Shown here piece by piece: positions 9,089-17,096 of a stretch of DNA of 41,808 nucleotides. The stretch covers positions 77,860 through 119,667 of the forward strand of contig JANXBW010000014.1 of assembly GCA_025060325.1 (NCBI GenBank). Direction: 5' to 3'. The position numbers and the translations under genes are program-made. Within the stretch, counting starts at the first letter, position 1. Each line of letters opens with the position of its first letter. Origin of the DNA: Thermoguttaceae bacterium (lineage in GTDB: Bacteria > Planctomycetota > Planctomycetia > Pirellulales > Thermoguttaceae). A model generated the notes under the pieces. The model had not been told where the DNA came from. It made no database searches and saw only the letters and a program-made list of their open reading frames with translations.

Positions 9089-10246
9089 GTGGATCTTGAG
9101 ATGCTCATCTTAATGGGGCTTGTGCTAGTGGCACTTGCCACTGCGACTGGGGTCTGCGCGGTCCTCCGGTTTGCGGGTGGCGCCTCGGTTGATCCCGCGC
9201 TTCTTGACCGGTTTTCATCTCGACTGCGAGCATGGTGGCTTCTTTTTGCCGCGTTGGCCGGGGCTTTCTTGCTGGGGAAAACGGCGACGGTTGTACTCTT
9301 TGGCCTCCTATCGTTTTGGGCCTTGCGGGAATTTATTACCGTCACCCCGACCCGGCTGAGCGATCACCGTGCCCTTTTTTGGGTCTTCTTCGTTTTCCTG
9401 CCGCTCCAGTACGTGCTTGTGGGTTTGGGGTTGTACGACTTTTACCTAACGCTGATTCCGGTATATGCGCTTCTTCTTGTCCCGGCGCGAGTGGCGCTTT
9501 GCGGAGACGCCACGCGATTTCTGGAGCGGACGGCAAAAATTCAGGCCGGGCTCCTTTTGTGCGTTTATTGCTTAAGTTTCGCCCCGGCCATTCTCTCGTT
9601 GCGGTGGGACCAACCCCCGCAGCTGGCCGAGCCGTCCGTCCCCCGGCCATCGCTTGAGGAACTTGTTTTCCGGGTGCCCGAAAAGGGCTCCGATGCTACC
9701 CCCGCATGGCGGCCACTGACGGAGGTCCCACCTTCCGATCAAACCCTTTTGGCGGGGGCAACCCAAGCACGATCTTCTTTTGGCTCAGTCGCGCAAAGGG
9801 CATCGGCTGTGCCCGCGTTTATGGCCGCGGATATGGAAAGGGCACGGCTCCTCTTTTTCTTAGTGGTGCTGGTGCAGCTAAGCGATGTCCTCCAGTATGC
9901 CTTCTCGCGGCTTTTGCGTGGACATTTGGTCGCGCCGAGCATCCATCCGTCGCGAACATGGGAAGGATTTGCGGCGGGAACAGCCTGCGTGGTGGTCATC
10001 GGTACGGGCTTGTGGTTTGCTACGCCTTTCCCGCAGTGGTGGCAGGCGGCGGCCGCAGCGTTGGCCATCGCGTGTATGGCCTTCGCAGGGGCGATGACCA
10101 TGTCGGCCATCAAGCGGGACCGCAGCGTTCGAGACTACGGCGTGCTGTTGGAAGGGCATGGAGGCGTTTTGGATCGGCTTGATTCCCTATGCTTCTCCGC
10201 GCCAGTTTACTTCCACATTTGTCGATACTTTTTGGGAGTAAATTAG
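9089..10246 (+). CDS. cdsA: Phosphatidate cytidylyltransferase, CdsA/YnbB type
   Basis: This integral membrane enzyme should convert phosphatidate and CTP to CDP-diacylglycerol. The protein is 385 residues with about eight hydrophobic helices. Near the C-terminus is the family signature SAIKRDRSVRDYG, then GHGGVLDRLDSL. The usual Lys before Asp in the first half (KD) is Arg here, a conservative change. The segment QLSDVLQYAFSRLLRGH and SIHPSRTWEGF upstream of the signature is typical of the YnbB-like branch. A hydrophilic, Pro/Ser-rich loop (about 185-245) splits the helices and is longer than usual. The start is taken as GTG 9089 because GGAGAGGG lies just upstream; a TTG at 9071 and an ATG at 9101 are in frame. 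plsC lies upstream on the same strand; dnaE2 converges from the right, 70 bases away. Confidence 0.9.
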   Translation: MDLEMLILMGLVLVALATATGVCAVLRFAGGASVDPALLDRFSSRLRAWWLLFAALAGAFLLGKTATVVLFGLLSFWALREFITVTPTRLSDHRALFWVFFVFLPLQYVLVGLGLYDFYLTLIPVYALLLVPARVALCGDATRFLERTAKIQAGLLLCVYCLSFAPAILSLRWDQPPQLAEPSVPRPSLEELVFRVPEKGSDATPAWRPLTEVPPSDQTLLAGATQARSSFGSVAQRASAVPAFMAADMERARLLFFLVVLVQLSDVLQYAFSRLLRGHLVAPSIHPSRTWEGFAAGTACVVVIGTGLWFATPFPQWWQAAAAALAIACMAFAGAMTMSAIKRDRSVRDYGVLLEGHGGVLDRLDSLCFSAPVYFHICRYFLGVN

Positions 10247-10316
10247 TTTAACAGGGGATAAAGCAGCTAGTCCCAGGGGGTGGTTACTCCGGTCGCTTTT
10301 CCGCCGCCAGGAGTGC

Positions 10317-13300
10317 CTAGCAAAAGTCCCGGGACATCGGCGGAAATTCGTTTATCTTTTCTGACAGGTCGATCAATTTTCCCACCCGGATGTGGATTAC
10401 CTCCCCTTGTTTTTGAAGTCTCCCCTGGGCCAGCAGTAAAGTAGCGGTCAACCCGGCCTTTCGCCATTTGCGCCATACATCTGGACGGATGATCAGATTC
10501 GCTTGGCCGGTCTCATCTTCCAATGTCACGAAAGTGATCCCTTTGGCGGTAGCTGGTCTTTGCCGAACGAGCACCACTCCGGCCACTTTCACCGGCGCTC
10601 CATCCGGCAGAGAGGCCAGTCGGCAAGCAGGAACGACCTTTTGGGCGGTTAGCCATTGCCGCAGGAAGCTAAGGGGATGAGCACGCAGCGAAAGCCCGAG
10701 CATCCGGTAGTCAGCAACTACTTCCTCCACAGCACTCATGGGAGGCAGGAATTGCCTGCAGGACTGACCGGCCTCACTCCCGGGCCGGTCGCCCTCCTTA
10801 CCTAATGAGGCTGGGGCAAGTTGTGGACAACCCGGAACCGTATGGCTTCCCACCTCCGCAGTTGGCTGGCTTACCCTTTCGTTTGCTGACAAAGCGTTCT
10901 CTCCAGTTAAACCCGGATCAGTATCTTTTGTTTCAAAGAGCGGGAGGGAGACCGCAGGCACAAGGCATTCCCAGAGGCTCTGCCGGCGCGAAAGTCCTAG
11001 CGAGCTAAAGGCCCCCGCCTGGGCCAGGAGGCGCATGGTACCGGAACCCAGCCCGGTGCGCTTTCTAAAATCATCCACAGAGCGGAAGGGTCCTTGTTGC
11101 CGAGCTGCCACGATCCGCTCCACCGCCGCTGGGGAAAGCCCCCGCACCAAGTGGAAGCCTAACCGAATGGCAAACGGTCGGTGCTTTTGCCCCGGCAAGA
11201 CAGGAGGGGTGGGCTGAGGGTAGTTTTGTCCATTTAAACTTCGCCCACCTGGGGATAAGGTTAACTCCCCCGGTGGGGCAAGTCGCAAGGGATGTTCACC
11301 TCGGGGCGGCCTCGCTATCTTTCCGTTGTTGACAGTCCCAAGATCAAATAATGACCCATCCTCTACCTTTCCCCCAGGCCGGATAGCCAAAGAAACACCG
11401 CCTACCGAAACCACCGGACCCGAGCAGCCCGATATGCCGTTCTCTCCGGCCGGCTCAAGCGTTGTCTCCCAAAAGCTTGCGTTGATATCTACTGCTCGAA
11501 CCGCCACCCCATGGGCTTGTGCATCCTGGATGAGCTGGGCCGGGGCATAAAAACCCATAGGCTGACTATTCAGCAGGGCAGCCGTGTACACTTCTGGATA
11601 GTGGCATTTAATCCACGCTGATACGTAAACAAGCAAAGCAAAGCTTGCTGCGTGCGACTCCGGAAATCCGTATTCCCCAAAACCCCGGATCTGGCGAAAG
11701 GCAGCCTCGGCATATTCCGGGGTTAAACCGTGGGCGAGCATCCCCCGGATAAAGCGCTCACGCATTTGGTCAATCAGTCCTGGTCGGCGCCAGGCCCCCA
11801 TGGCCCGCCGAAGTTGATCGGCCTCCTCCGGAGTAAAACCCGCCCCCACAATAGCTAGACGCATCGCCTGCTCCTGAAAGAGCGGCACCCCCAGTGTCTT
11901 TTCCAGGACTTGGCGGATAGCCTCGTTGGGATAGACGACAGGTTCCTCCCCACTGCGTCGCCGCAAATAGGGATGAACCATGTCTCCCTGGATCGGTCCG
12001 GGGCGAACAATCGCCACTTCGATAACAAGATCGTAAAACGACCGCGGCTTCATTCGCGGCAGCATGGCCATCTGGGCCCGACTTTCGATTTGGAAGACCC
12101 CCATCGTATCGGCCCGCTGGATCATCGCATAAACAGCCGGATCCTCCTCGGGGATGGAGTTCAGGGTCAGCTTTTGCCCGTAGTGCTTTTCCAGTAGATC
12201 AAAAGACCAGCGGATGGCCGTCAGAATTCCCAGGGCTAGACAGTCGACTTTGAGGATGCGCAGTTCATCCAGATCGTCTTTATTCCACTGGATGACTGTT
12301 CGCCCGTCCATTGCGGCATTTTCAATAGGAACAAGCTCGCACAATGGACCGCGGGTGATTACCATCCCACCGGTGTGTTGCGACAGATGACGCGGAAACC
12401 CCATCAACTCGGTGGCAAGTCGGACCAGCTGGGCACCGACTGGACTGTCCGGATCTATGCCCACCTCTCGGCAGCGCTCTGCCAGTTCCGGTTCGTACTC
12501 AAAGTGCTCAATCTGCTTGGCCAGGCGATCCACGCGATCAAGCGACAACCCCAGCGCTTTGCCCACCTCCCGCACCGCCAGTCGCGAACGGTAAGTGATC
12601 ACCTCCGCTGTCATCCCAGCCCGGTCGCGGCCATATTTGCGGTAAATGTACTGGAGGACCTCTTCACGGCGGTGGTGTTCGAAGTCGACATCAATGTCCG
12701 GTGCTTCATTGCGCTGCCGACTGACAAATCGCTCAAACAGGAGGTCTATCCGTTCCGGATCGACGGAGGTAATTCCGAGCACATAGCAGACGGCAGAGTT
12801 GGCTGCCGAACCACGCCCTTGGCACAAAATGCCGCGACTTCGGGCAAAGGAAACGAGGTCCCAGACGGTCAAAAAATATGCTTCGTAGCGAAGTTCTTCG
12901 ATCAGGCGAAGTTCGTGCTCAAGAAGCTGGCGGACTTTCTCCGGGATGCCCTCCGGCCAACGACGAGCCGCCCCCTCCCACGTCAACTTTCGGAGGAAAT
13001 CCATCGGCTGCATCCCTGCGGGGGCCAATTCCTCCGGATAGTCGTAGCGGAGCTCGCTAAGGCAAAAAGAACAGCGATGGGCAATTTCCTCCGTACGGGC
13101 CACTAGCTCCGGATAGCGGGCAAATCGCAGGGCAATTTCTTCCAGCGACTTAAGATGCCATTGGGCATGGGGCTGAAGGTGCTCCTTAATTTCTGCAAGT
13201 GGGGATCCCAGCCGAATGGCCGTTAACACATCTTGAAGAGGCTGGCGGTCTGGGTGATGGTAGCGGACACCACCGCCTGCTACCGGCGGGATCCGAACGG

Positions 13301-13889
13301 CCCGAGCAAGCTCCACTAGATGGCGAAGGTATCCGGCGTCGTCCGGCCCATAGAAAGGTTCCACCACAAGATAGGTCCGATCACCAAAGATCCGGCGGTA
13401 GTGGGGGAGCCACTCTTCGGCGAGCTGGCGGTAAAAATGTCGATCAAGCAAGGCGGGGGAAAAAGGGAGCCGTTGGCCACTTGCCGCCTCTTCCGGGTTC
13501 CGAACGGGTGGTTGGGGAAGGACACAAGCCACCAACCCCTCGCTGTGTTCTGCGAGGTCCTGTCGCCACAAAAGACACTGTCCTTTGGGGACCCGCAACC
13601 GGCCCAGACTGATAAGCCGACACAAATGGCCGTAGCCCACGCGATTCATCGCAAGCAAGACCACTGGCGGCGTGTCCACAGGCGTGATTTCCGCCCCCAC
13701 TAAAAGTTTGAAGCCGAGATCCTTGGCGGCGGCATATGCCCGGACAATCCCGGCCAAGCTATTACGATCGGTCAGGGCCAAAGCCGTGTAACCAAGCGCA
13801 TGAGCCTGCCGGACAAGCTCGTCCGGATGCGACGCAGCTAGGAGGAAGGAAAAATTGCTCTGAGCATGGAGCTCGGCATAACCGCTCAT
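10317..13889 (-). CDS. dnaE2: Error-prone DNA polymerase DnaE2 (ImuC)
   Basis: This 1190-residue C-family polymerase does translesion synthesis after DNA damage together with ImuA and ImuB. In order (residues counted from ATG 13889): PHP domain (AELHAQSNFSFLLAASHP at the N-terminus), palm with the catalytic aspartates in PDIDVDFEH (about 397-405) and KVDCLALG (about 547-554), fingers, helix-hairpin-helix segment (about 915-965), and a C-terminal OB fold (VKVAGVVLVRQRPATAKG then FVTLEDETG). SLPLF near residue 980 resembles a clamp-binding motif. ATG 13889 fits the family start and overlaps an upstream stop as ATGA; the frame stays open to TTG 13928. Two Gly/Pro/Ser-rich stretches absent from ordinary DnaE2, about 813-902 and 987-1049, interrupt the sequence between conserved blocks, and both hold DNA hairpins. 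Last gene of the imuA-imuB-dnaE2 cassette. Confidence 0.95.
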   Translation of the reverse strand: MSGYAELHAQSNFSFLLAASHPDELVRQAHALGYTALALTDRNSLAGIVRAYAAAKDLGFKLLVGAEITPVDTPPVVLLAMNRVGYGHLCRLISLGRLRVPKGQCLLWRQDLAEHSEGLVACVLPQPPVRNPEEAASGQRLPFSPALLDRHFYRQLAEEWLPHYRRIFGDRTYLVVEPFYGPDDAGYLRHLVELARAVRIPPVAGGGVRYHHPDRQPLQDVLTAIRLGSPLAEIKEHLQPHAQWHLKSLEEIALRFARYPELVARTEEIAHRCSFCLSELRYDYPEELAPAGMQPMDFLRKLTWEGAARRWPEGIPEKVRQLLEHELRLIEELRYEAYFLTVWDLVSFARSRGILCQGRGSAANSAVCYVLGITSVDPERIDLLFERFVSRQRNEAPDIDVDFEHHRREEVLQYIYRKYGRDRAGMTAEVITYRSRLAVREVGKALGLSLDRVDRLAKQIEHFEYEPELAERCREVGIDPDSPVGAQLVRLATELMGFPRHLSQHTGGMVITRGPLCELVPIENAAMDGRTVIQWNKDDLDELRILKVDCLALGILTAIRWSFDLLEKHYGQKLTLNSIPEEDPAVYAMIQRADTMGVFQIESRAQMAMLPRMKPRSFYDLVIEVAIVRPGPIQGDMVHPYLRRRSGEEPVVYPNEAIRQVLEKTLGVPLFQEQAMRLAIVGAGFTPEEADQLRRAMGAWRRPGLIDQMRERFIRGMLAHGLTPEYAEAAFRQIRGFGEYGFPESHAASFALLVYVSAWIKCHYPEVYTAALLNSQPMGFYAPAQLIQDAQAHGVAVRAVDINASFWETTLEPAGENGISGCSGPVVSVGGVSLAIRPGGKVEDGSLFDLGTVNNGKIARPPRGEHPLRLAPPGELTLSPGGRSLNGQNYPQPTPPVLPGQKHRPFAIRLGFHLVRGLSPAAVERIVAARQQGPFRSVDDFRKRTGLGSGTMRLLAQAGAFSSLGLSRRQSLWECLVPAVSLPLFETKDTDPGLTGENALSANERVSQPTAEVGSHTVPGCPQLAPASLGKEGDRPGSEAGQSCRQFLPPMSAVEEVVADYRMLGLSLRAHPLSFLRQWLTAQKVVPACRLASLPDGAPVKVAGVVLVRQRPATAKGITFVTLEDETGQANLIIRPDVWRKWRKAGLTATLLLAQGRLQKQGEVIHIRVGKLIDLSEKINEFPPMSRDFC
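10766..10790. repeat. Perfect 8-bp hairpin in dnaE2 (second insertion)
   Basis: GACCGGCC (10766-10773) and GGCCGGTC (10783-10790) form a perfect stem with a 9-base loop. A weaker stem, GCAGG/CCTGC, lies just before it. Both lie in the variable segment of dnaE2 ahead of the conserved EEVVADYRMLGLSLRAHP block. Confidence 0.55.
11244..11277. repeat. 34-base imperfect palindrome in dnaE2 (first insertion)
   Basis: CCCACC pairs with GGTGGG and, after one mismatch, GGGGA pairs with TCCCC around a 10-base loop: 11 of 12 positions paired. It lies inside the 90-residue low-complexity segment of DnaE2 that separates VDINASFWETTLEP from HRPFAIRLGFHLVRGL. Confidence 0.6.
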
Positions 13890-14224
13890 GGCTTTGCTGC
13901 CCAACGCGCCCTGGCCATTCTCGTGCAAGGGTGCCAGTGATCCAACCCCCTCCTTGTCAACGCTAGGCTCCCTCTCCCTTTTGCGGGAGGGCTGTCTGCG
14001 GCAAGCCCGGTAGAGCTACCCTTTTTGTTGCCGGAACGGTCCTTTCCCTGTTTTTTCCGGGCGAACCCTACCCTCCATGCCAGGAAGACTTCACCCACCG
14101 CACTCCCGGGTTTGTTTACAAAATCTCTCCGCTTCTTAGCGAGCAAGTTTTCAAAATCCGTTTCGGCCATCCCGAGTTGCCAGCGGCCAAACGAGGGCAG
14201 CTGCCACCTATGTTGGGGACTCAC
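13886..14224 (-). CDS. Possible small ORF between imuB and dnaE2
   Basis: I do not recognise this frame. It starts at GTG 14224 (or ATG 14170) and its TGA overlaps the dnaE2 ATG as ATGA, the layout of translationally coupled genes. The predicted product of up to 112 residues begins with a charged, helical-looking part (MAETDFENLLAKKRRDFVNK) and ends in a basic, Gly/Ser/Arg-rich tail. It fills the 350-base space that separates imuB from dnaE2 in an otherwise tight cassette. Neither start has a good ribosome binding site and the tail composition is unlike a folded protein, so it may be only a leader or untranslated spacer. Confidence 0.3.
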   Translation of the reverse strand: MSPQHRWQLPSFGRWQLGMAETDFENLLAKKRRDFVNKPGSAVGEVFLAWRVGFARKKQGKDRSGNKKGSSTGLAADSPPAKGRGSLALTRRGLDHWHPCTRMARARWAAKP

Positions 14225-14239
14225 CGCTCGTGCGGGGGA

Positions 14240-15889
14240 TTAATCGAAGAAACCGTGGAGGAACCACTGGCCGGTGTCAAGCTGGCGAAAGAGCCAGAAC
14301 CGCTGCCCGGTGATGGTTTCCGCCCGGTAATAGTCCCGCCTGACCTTCTGGCCGCGCCACCAGCCAGTTTCGATTCGCTCCGGTCCCCAAGCGCGGACAA
14401 CTCGATAATGCTTTCCTTTGAACACAAACTGTGCAGGTGTTCCCAGTGGACACATAATCACATAGCGAACCGGTATCGGTTGGGCAAGGAGGGTAGCCGG
14501 TCGCGGAAGTGCCTTCCCTTTTTCCGCTTGGTTCTTTCCCCAACCTGGAGGCCGGTCGGCAGAGGCCGGGAGCCTTCCCCCCACAGGGCTTGCTGCCCAG
14601 CTTCGCTCCGGCTGCACTTCCCCTGTAAGCACCGGCAAGCAAATAGCCCCCGATCCCAGCCGGGCCTGAAGCCGATCCACCACCTGGCTTATCTGACCGG
14701 GACGGCTGCGTTGACAAACCTGCCCCGCAAACCCGAAAGACCCTTGCGCTGCCGACAGGGGAGCCGTCTGAAGAACAAGGAGCTCCACCTGGCGAATACC
14801 CCCTTGGTAGCTCACTCCTTCCAGTCGTACTTCGAGGACACCCAGGATATGCTCCCTGTTGACGGTTGGTTGGTGGAAAAGTAGCTCTACAGGAATTTCC
14901 CGCCGTCGAGGGGGTGTTCCGGTTTCTTCACCTAGCACACAGCGAAGAGCCAGCACACCTTCGTTTTTAGCCACAAGTGGGGGAAGGATTTTGTCAACAA
15001 GCCCTGATAAAGCGCGGAGGAGATCATCCCGCTCCTCTATGGGCCATTCGCTGGCCAGGCAAACTTTAAGGGTTTCCGGAGTGGGCAGGAAAGAGAGGGC
15101 TTCCGGCAGGTGGCCGATCGCCTCCTGCCACCGCCGCCATAACTGGGGACCAAATCGACAACACCATTCTTGTGGAGGAACCCGCGCAAGCTGATCTAAT
15201 GTATATATCCCAAGTTGAGAAAGAAGATCAACGACCTCTTCCTCCACTCGCAGGCAAGCCACTGGCAAAGGCCGGAGAGCTTCCGCCGTTTTGCCCGGAG
15301 GAATAATCCGCCACGTCCCCTCCGCCCGGTTTTGGCTGTCTTCTTTCTCCCACCCATAATGACAGATAGCCCAGGTGGCAGAGGCGGTATCGGCCACTGC
15401 TATTCGGAAGGTAAGCCCTAGGGGGGAAAGGGCCTGGGCAAGCCGGCAGCAGAGGGCTTCCTCACCCCCAAAATAAAACGCGGTGGTGGTGATATCGATC
15501 CACACCATCCCAGTGGCTATCCCCGGGTCGACTGCCACCTGGGGAGAAAATTGTTGACAAAAATAGCCCAGGGCCTCTAGCACCCGACGATCTGCCACGG
15601 GATCCCACGCCTGCCCGCGGAGGTTTTCCCTGCCGGCAAGTGCGATAGCTTCCGCGAGGGTCATCCCCGGCCTTATCCCCAGGACCTCTGCCTGCTTCGA
15701 ACAAAGAAGGACCCGGGCTATCCTCCCCTGCCGATGCCAGATCACTGTGGGAGCCTCTTCCTCGGCAGAGGAAACCGGACAAGGATCCTCAGGCAGGTGC
15801 AGACTCCCCTCAGGCCCCAGCAGTGCTTCTAATCGCTGCCGCTGAAAAGGCCAGTGGGGGAGCATTATGCCAACAATCCGCCCACTCAT
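14240..15889 (-). CDS. imuB: ImuB, catalytically inactive Y-family polymerase-like protein
   Basis: This protein (549 residues from ATG 15889) is the hub of the ImuA-ImuB-DnaE2 translesion complex. It has the Y-family fold order: SGRIVGIMLPHWPFQRQRLE at the N-terminus where true polymerases have a catalytic Asp, then DPGIATGMVWIDITTTAFYFGGEE where the catalytic SIDE motif is lost, a helix-hairpin-helix segment (LLSQLGIYTLDQLARVP), a little-finger region, and the ImuB-type tail DYYRAETITGQRFWLFRQ then WFLHGFFD. ATG 15889 has GGAG about 10 bases upstream and fits the family; the frame is open to 15922. It overlaps the 3' end of imuA by 80 bases, so translation is probably coupled. At about residue 378, where relatives carry a QLxLF clamp-binding motif after PLAPR, this one reads PLSAAQGSFGF. 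Confidence 0.93.
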   Translation of the reverse strand: MSGRIVGIMLPHWPFQRQRLEALLGPEGSLHLPEDPCPVSSAEEEAPTVIWHRQGRIARVLLCSKQAEVLGIRPGMTLAEAIALAGRENLRGQAWDPVADRRVLEALGYFCQQFSPQVAVDPGIATGMVWIDITTTAFYFGGEEALCCRLAQALSPLGLTFRIAVADTASATWAICHYGWEKEDSQNRAEGTWRIIPPGKTAEALRPLPVACLRVEEEVVDLLSQLGIYTLDQLARVPPQEWCCRFGPQLWRRWQEAIGHLPEALSFLPTPETLKVCLASEWPIEERDDLLRALSGLVDKILPPLVAKNEGVLALRCVLGEETGTPPRRREIPVELLFHQPTVNREHILGVLEVRLEGVSYQGGIRQVELLVLQTAPLSAAQGSFGFAGQVCQRSRPGQISQVVDRLQARLGSGAICLPVLTGEVQPERSWAASPVGGRLPASADRPPGWGKNQAEKGKALPRPATLLAQPIPVRYVIMCPLGTPAQFVFKGKHYRVVRAWGPERIETGWWRGQKVRRDYYRAETITGQRFWLFRQLDTGQWFLHGFFD

Positions 15890-16676
15890 CCCAGAAGATC
15901 TCCACTGCCTTTTTGTGGACAAAAGCCCCTCGACTCCGCACCAGTTCTACTTGCCAGCCCCAACAGTCCTCGCTTCCCTTCCGGGCTAGAGGGCGGACCA
16001 CAAGCTCAATATCCGCCCACAGGGAATTTGTGCCCCGGTCAAGCGGGCGAAAGAAAAAGCCTAAGCTCCCCTTTTGCTCCACCGCCAGCAGGAAGCGCCG
16101 ATAGACAGCCCGGCTGCAGCTAGGGAGATCGGTCCAAAGGATGGCGCCTTTGCCCCCTTCCAGCACTTGTCCGATAGCCCACAGGAGATCCCTCTTAGTT
16201 TGTGGATAAATGAGGATGATGGCCTCAAGAGGTATCCCGGCAGCCTGCGCTGCCAGAGGATAAAACTCCCTCCGGGGATCGACGACAAAAAGGACACCAC
16301 TCTTGGCCACAAGTGGTTTTAGGCTTGCCAAAGCTATTTGCTTAGCCCCTGCCCCTTGGCCGGAACTTAACCACTGGACAATTGTCCCCCATTGCCAACC
16401 CCCATGGGGGAGGAGACTATCGAGCGCCTGGCAACCGGTGGAAACGGGTTTTTCGCCGCGGGCTGGTCGCCACTGGGCTTCGCAGCGGAGGATTGCCTCC
16501 CGAAGCTGTGCCACAATCTCCTGCCGGGTAACTTCGCTAATAGATATTTGTTCACCATGGTGATGAAGACACAGATCTTGCTTCCTAGGGAAAAGGATCT
16601 CTTGGGCCGGCTGATGGCCTTCCGAGGGAAACCCGCCCAAAAGATACCGGAGATCGTCCACCGCCTGGAGTACCAT
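15810..16676 (-). CDS. imuA: ImuA, RecA-like mutasome accessory protein
   Basis: This RecA/SulA-related partner of ImuB belongs to the damage-induced mutagenesis cassette. The conserved core begins with VSTGCQALDSLLPHGGWQWG and continues through VLFVVDPRREFYPLAAQAAG, AILWTDLPSCSRAVYRRF and a C-terminal GWQVELVRSRG. The position of the Walker A loop holds SSGQGAGAKQIAL, without the GKT/S of active RecA, as usual for ImuA. I place the start at ATG 16676 because GGAGG lies 10 bases upstream, giving 288 residues. The frame is open 25 codons further to ATG 16751, but that segment overlaps a near-consensus promoter. The gene opens the imuA-imuB-dnaE2 cassette and overlaps imuB by 80 bases. Confidence 0.9.
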   Translation of the reverse strand: MVLQAVDDLRYLLGGFPSEGHQPAQEILFPRKQDLCLHHHGEQISISEVTRQEIVAQLREAILRCEAQWRPARGEKPVSTGCQALDSLLPHGGWQWGTIVQWLSSGQGAGAKQIALASLKPLVAKSGVLFVVDPRREFYPLAAQAAGIPLEAIILIYPQTKRDLLWAIGQVLEGGKGAILWTDLPSCSRAVYRRFLLAVEQKGSLGFFFRPLDRGTNSLWADIELVVRPLARKGSEDCWGWQVELVRSRGAFVHKKAVEIFWDEWADCWHNAPPLAFSAAAIRSTAGA

Positions 16677-16697
16677 AGTAGGGGAACCTCCGCTAAG

Positions 16698-16726
16698 AAT
16701 GTACATCGGTATATTACTCGTGTCAA
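16698..16726 (-). promoter_or_regulatory. imuA promoter with palindrome over the -10 box
   Basis: On the minus strand a perfect TTGACA (16726-16721) and TACATT (16703-16698) are separated by exactly 17 bases, and GGAGG follows at 16691-16687, 10 bases before ATG 16676. The 8-base palindrome ATGTACAT (16699-16706) covers most of the -10 box, where a LexA-type repressor could bind. This would make a short leader of about 15 bases. The promoter is well supported; the operator role is inferred from position and from the known damage control of this cassette in other bacteria. Confidence 0.6.
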
Positions 16727-17096
16727 TCCCTGGAGATATATATTTTTTCACTATCTTTTCCTTACTCCCCCACTATGTGGACATCCGTACCATGCCTTTG
16801 CCGGACAGTTCCCCGAAGCCACGGAAAAAGCCCCACCTATTTCCCCCCATCGGCGACAATCTTTGCCCTTCCCATTTCGTTGCCTTCTTTTGCCTTTCCT
16901 CCGTTTTTCGCCTTTTCTCTTTTACCGCTATTGCCTAGAAAACAAACCGGCTATAATCCCTGCCACAAAAACACGGGATGTTGGCTTCTGGGATGGCTTC
17001 ACCGCAGGGGCAGAAAATCCCCCAGCCTAAAGAGCGACAACTCCTGGCTTAATCCAGCGGCTTAACAACGGCAGAAGTGCCAGTAGGACTGAGGCT
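16727..17096. other. Divergent intergenic region upstream of imuA and the enolase-like gene
   Basis: This region holds no credible gene. It is pyrimidine-rich on the plus strand from 16740 to 16930. A perfect TATAAT at 16952-16957 with TTGCCT 15 bases upstream could drive the plus-strand gene at 17097, with a leader of about 130 bases; the spacing is short, so this is tentative. Confidence 0.4.
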
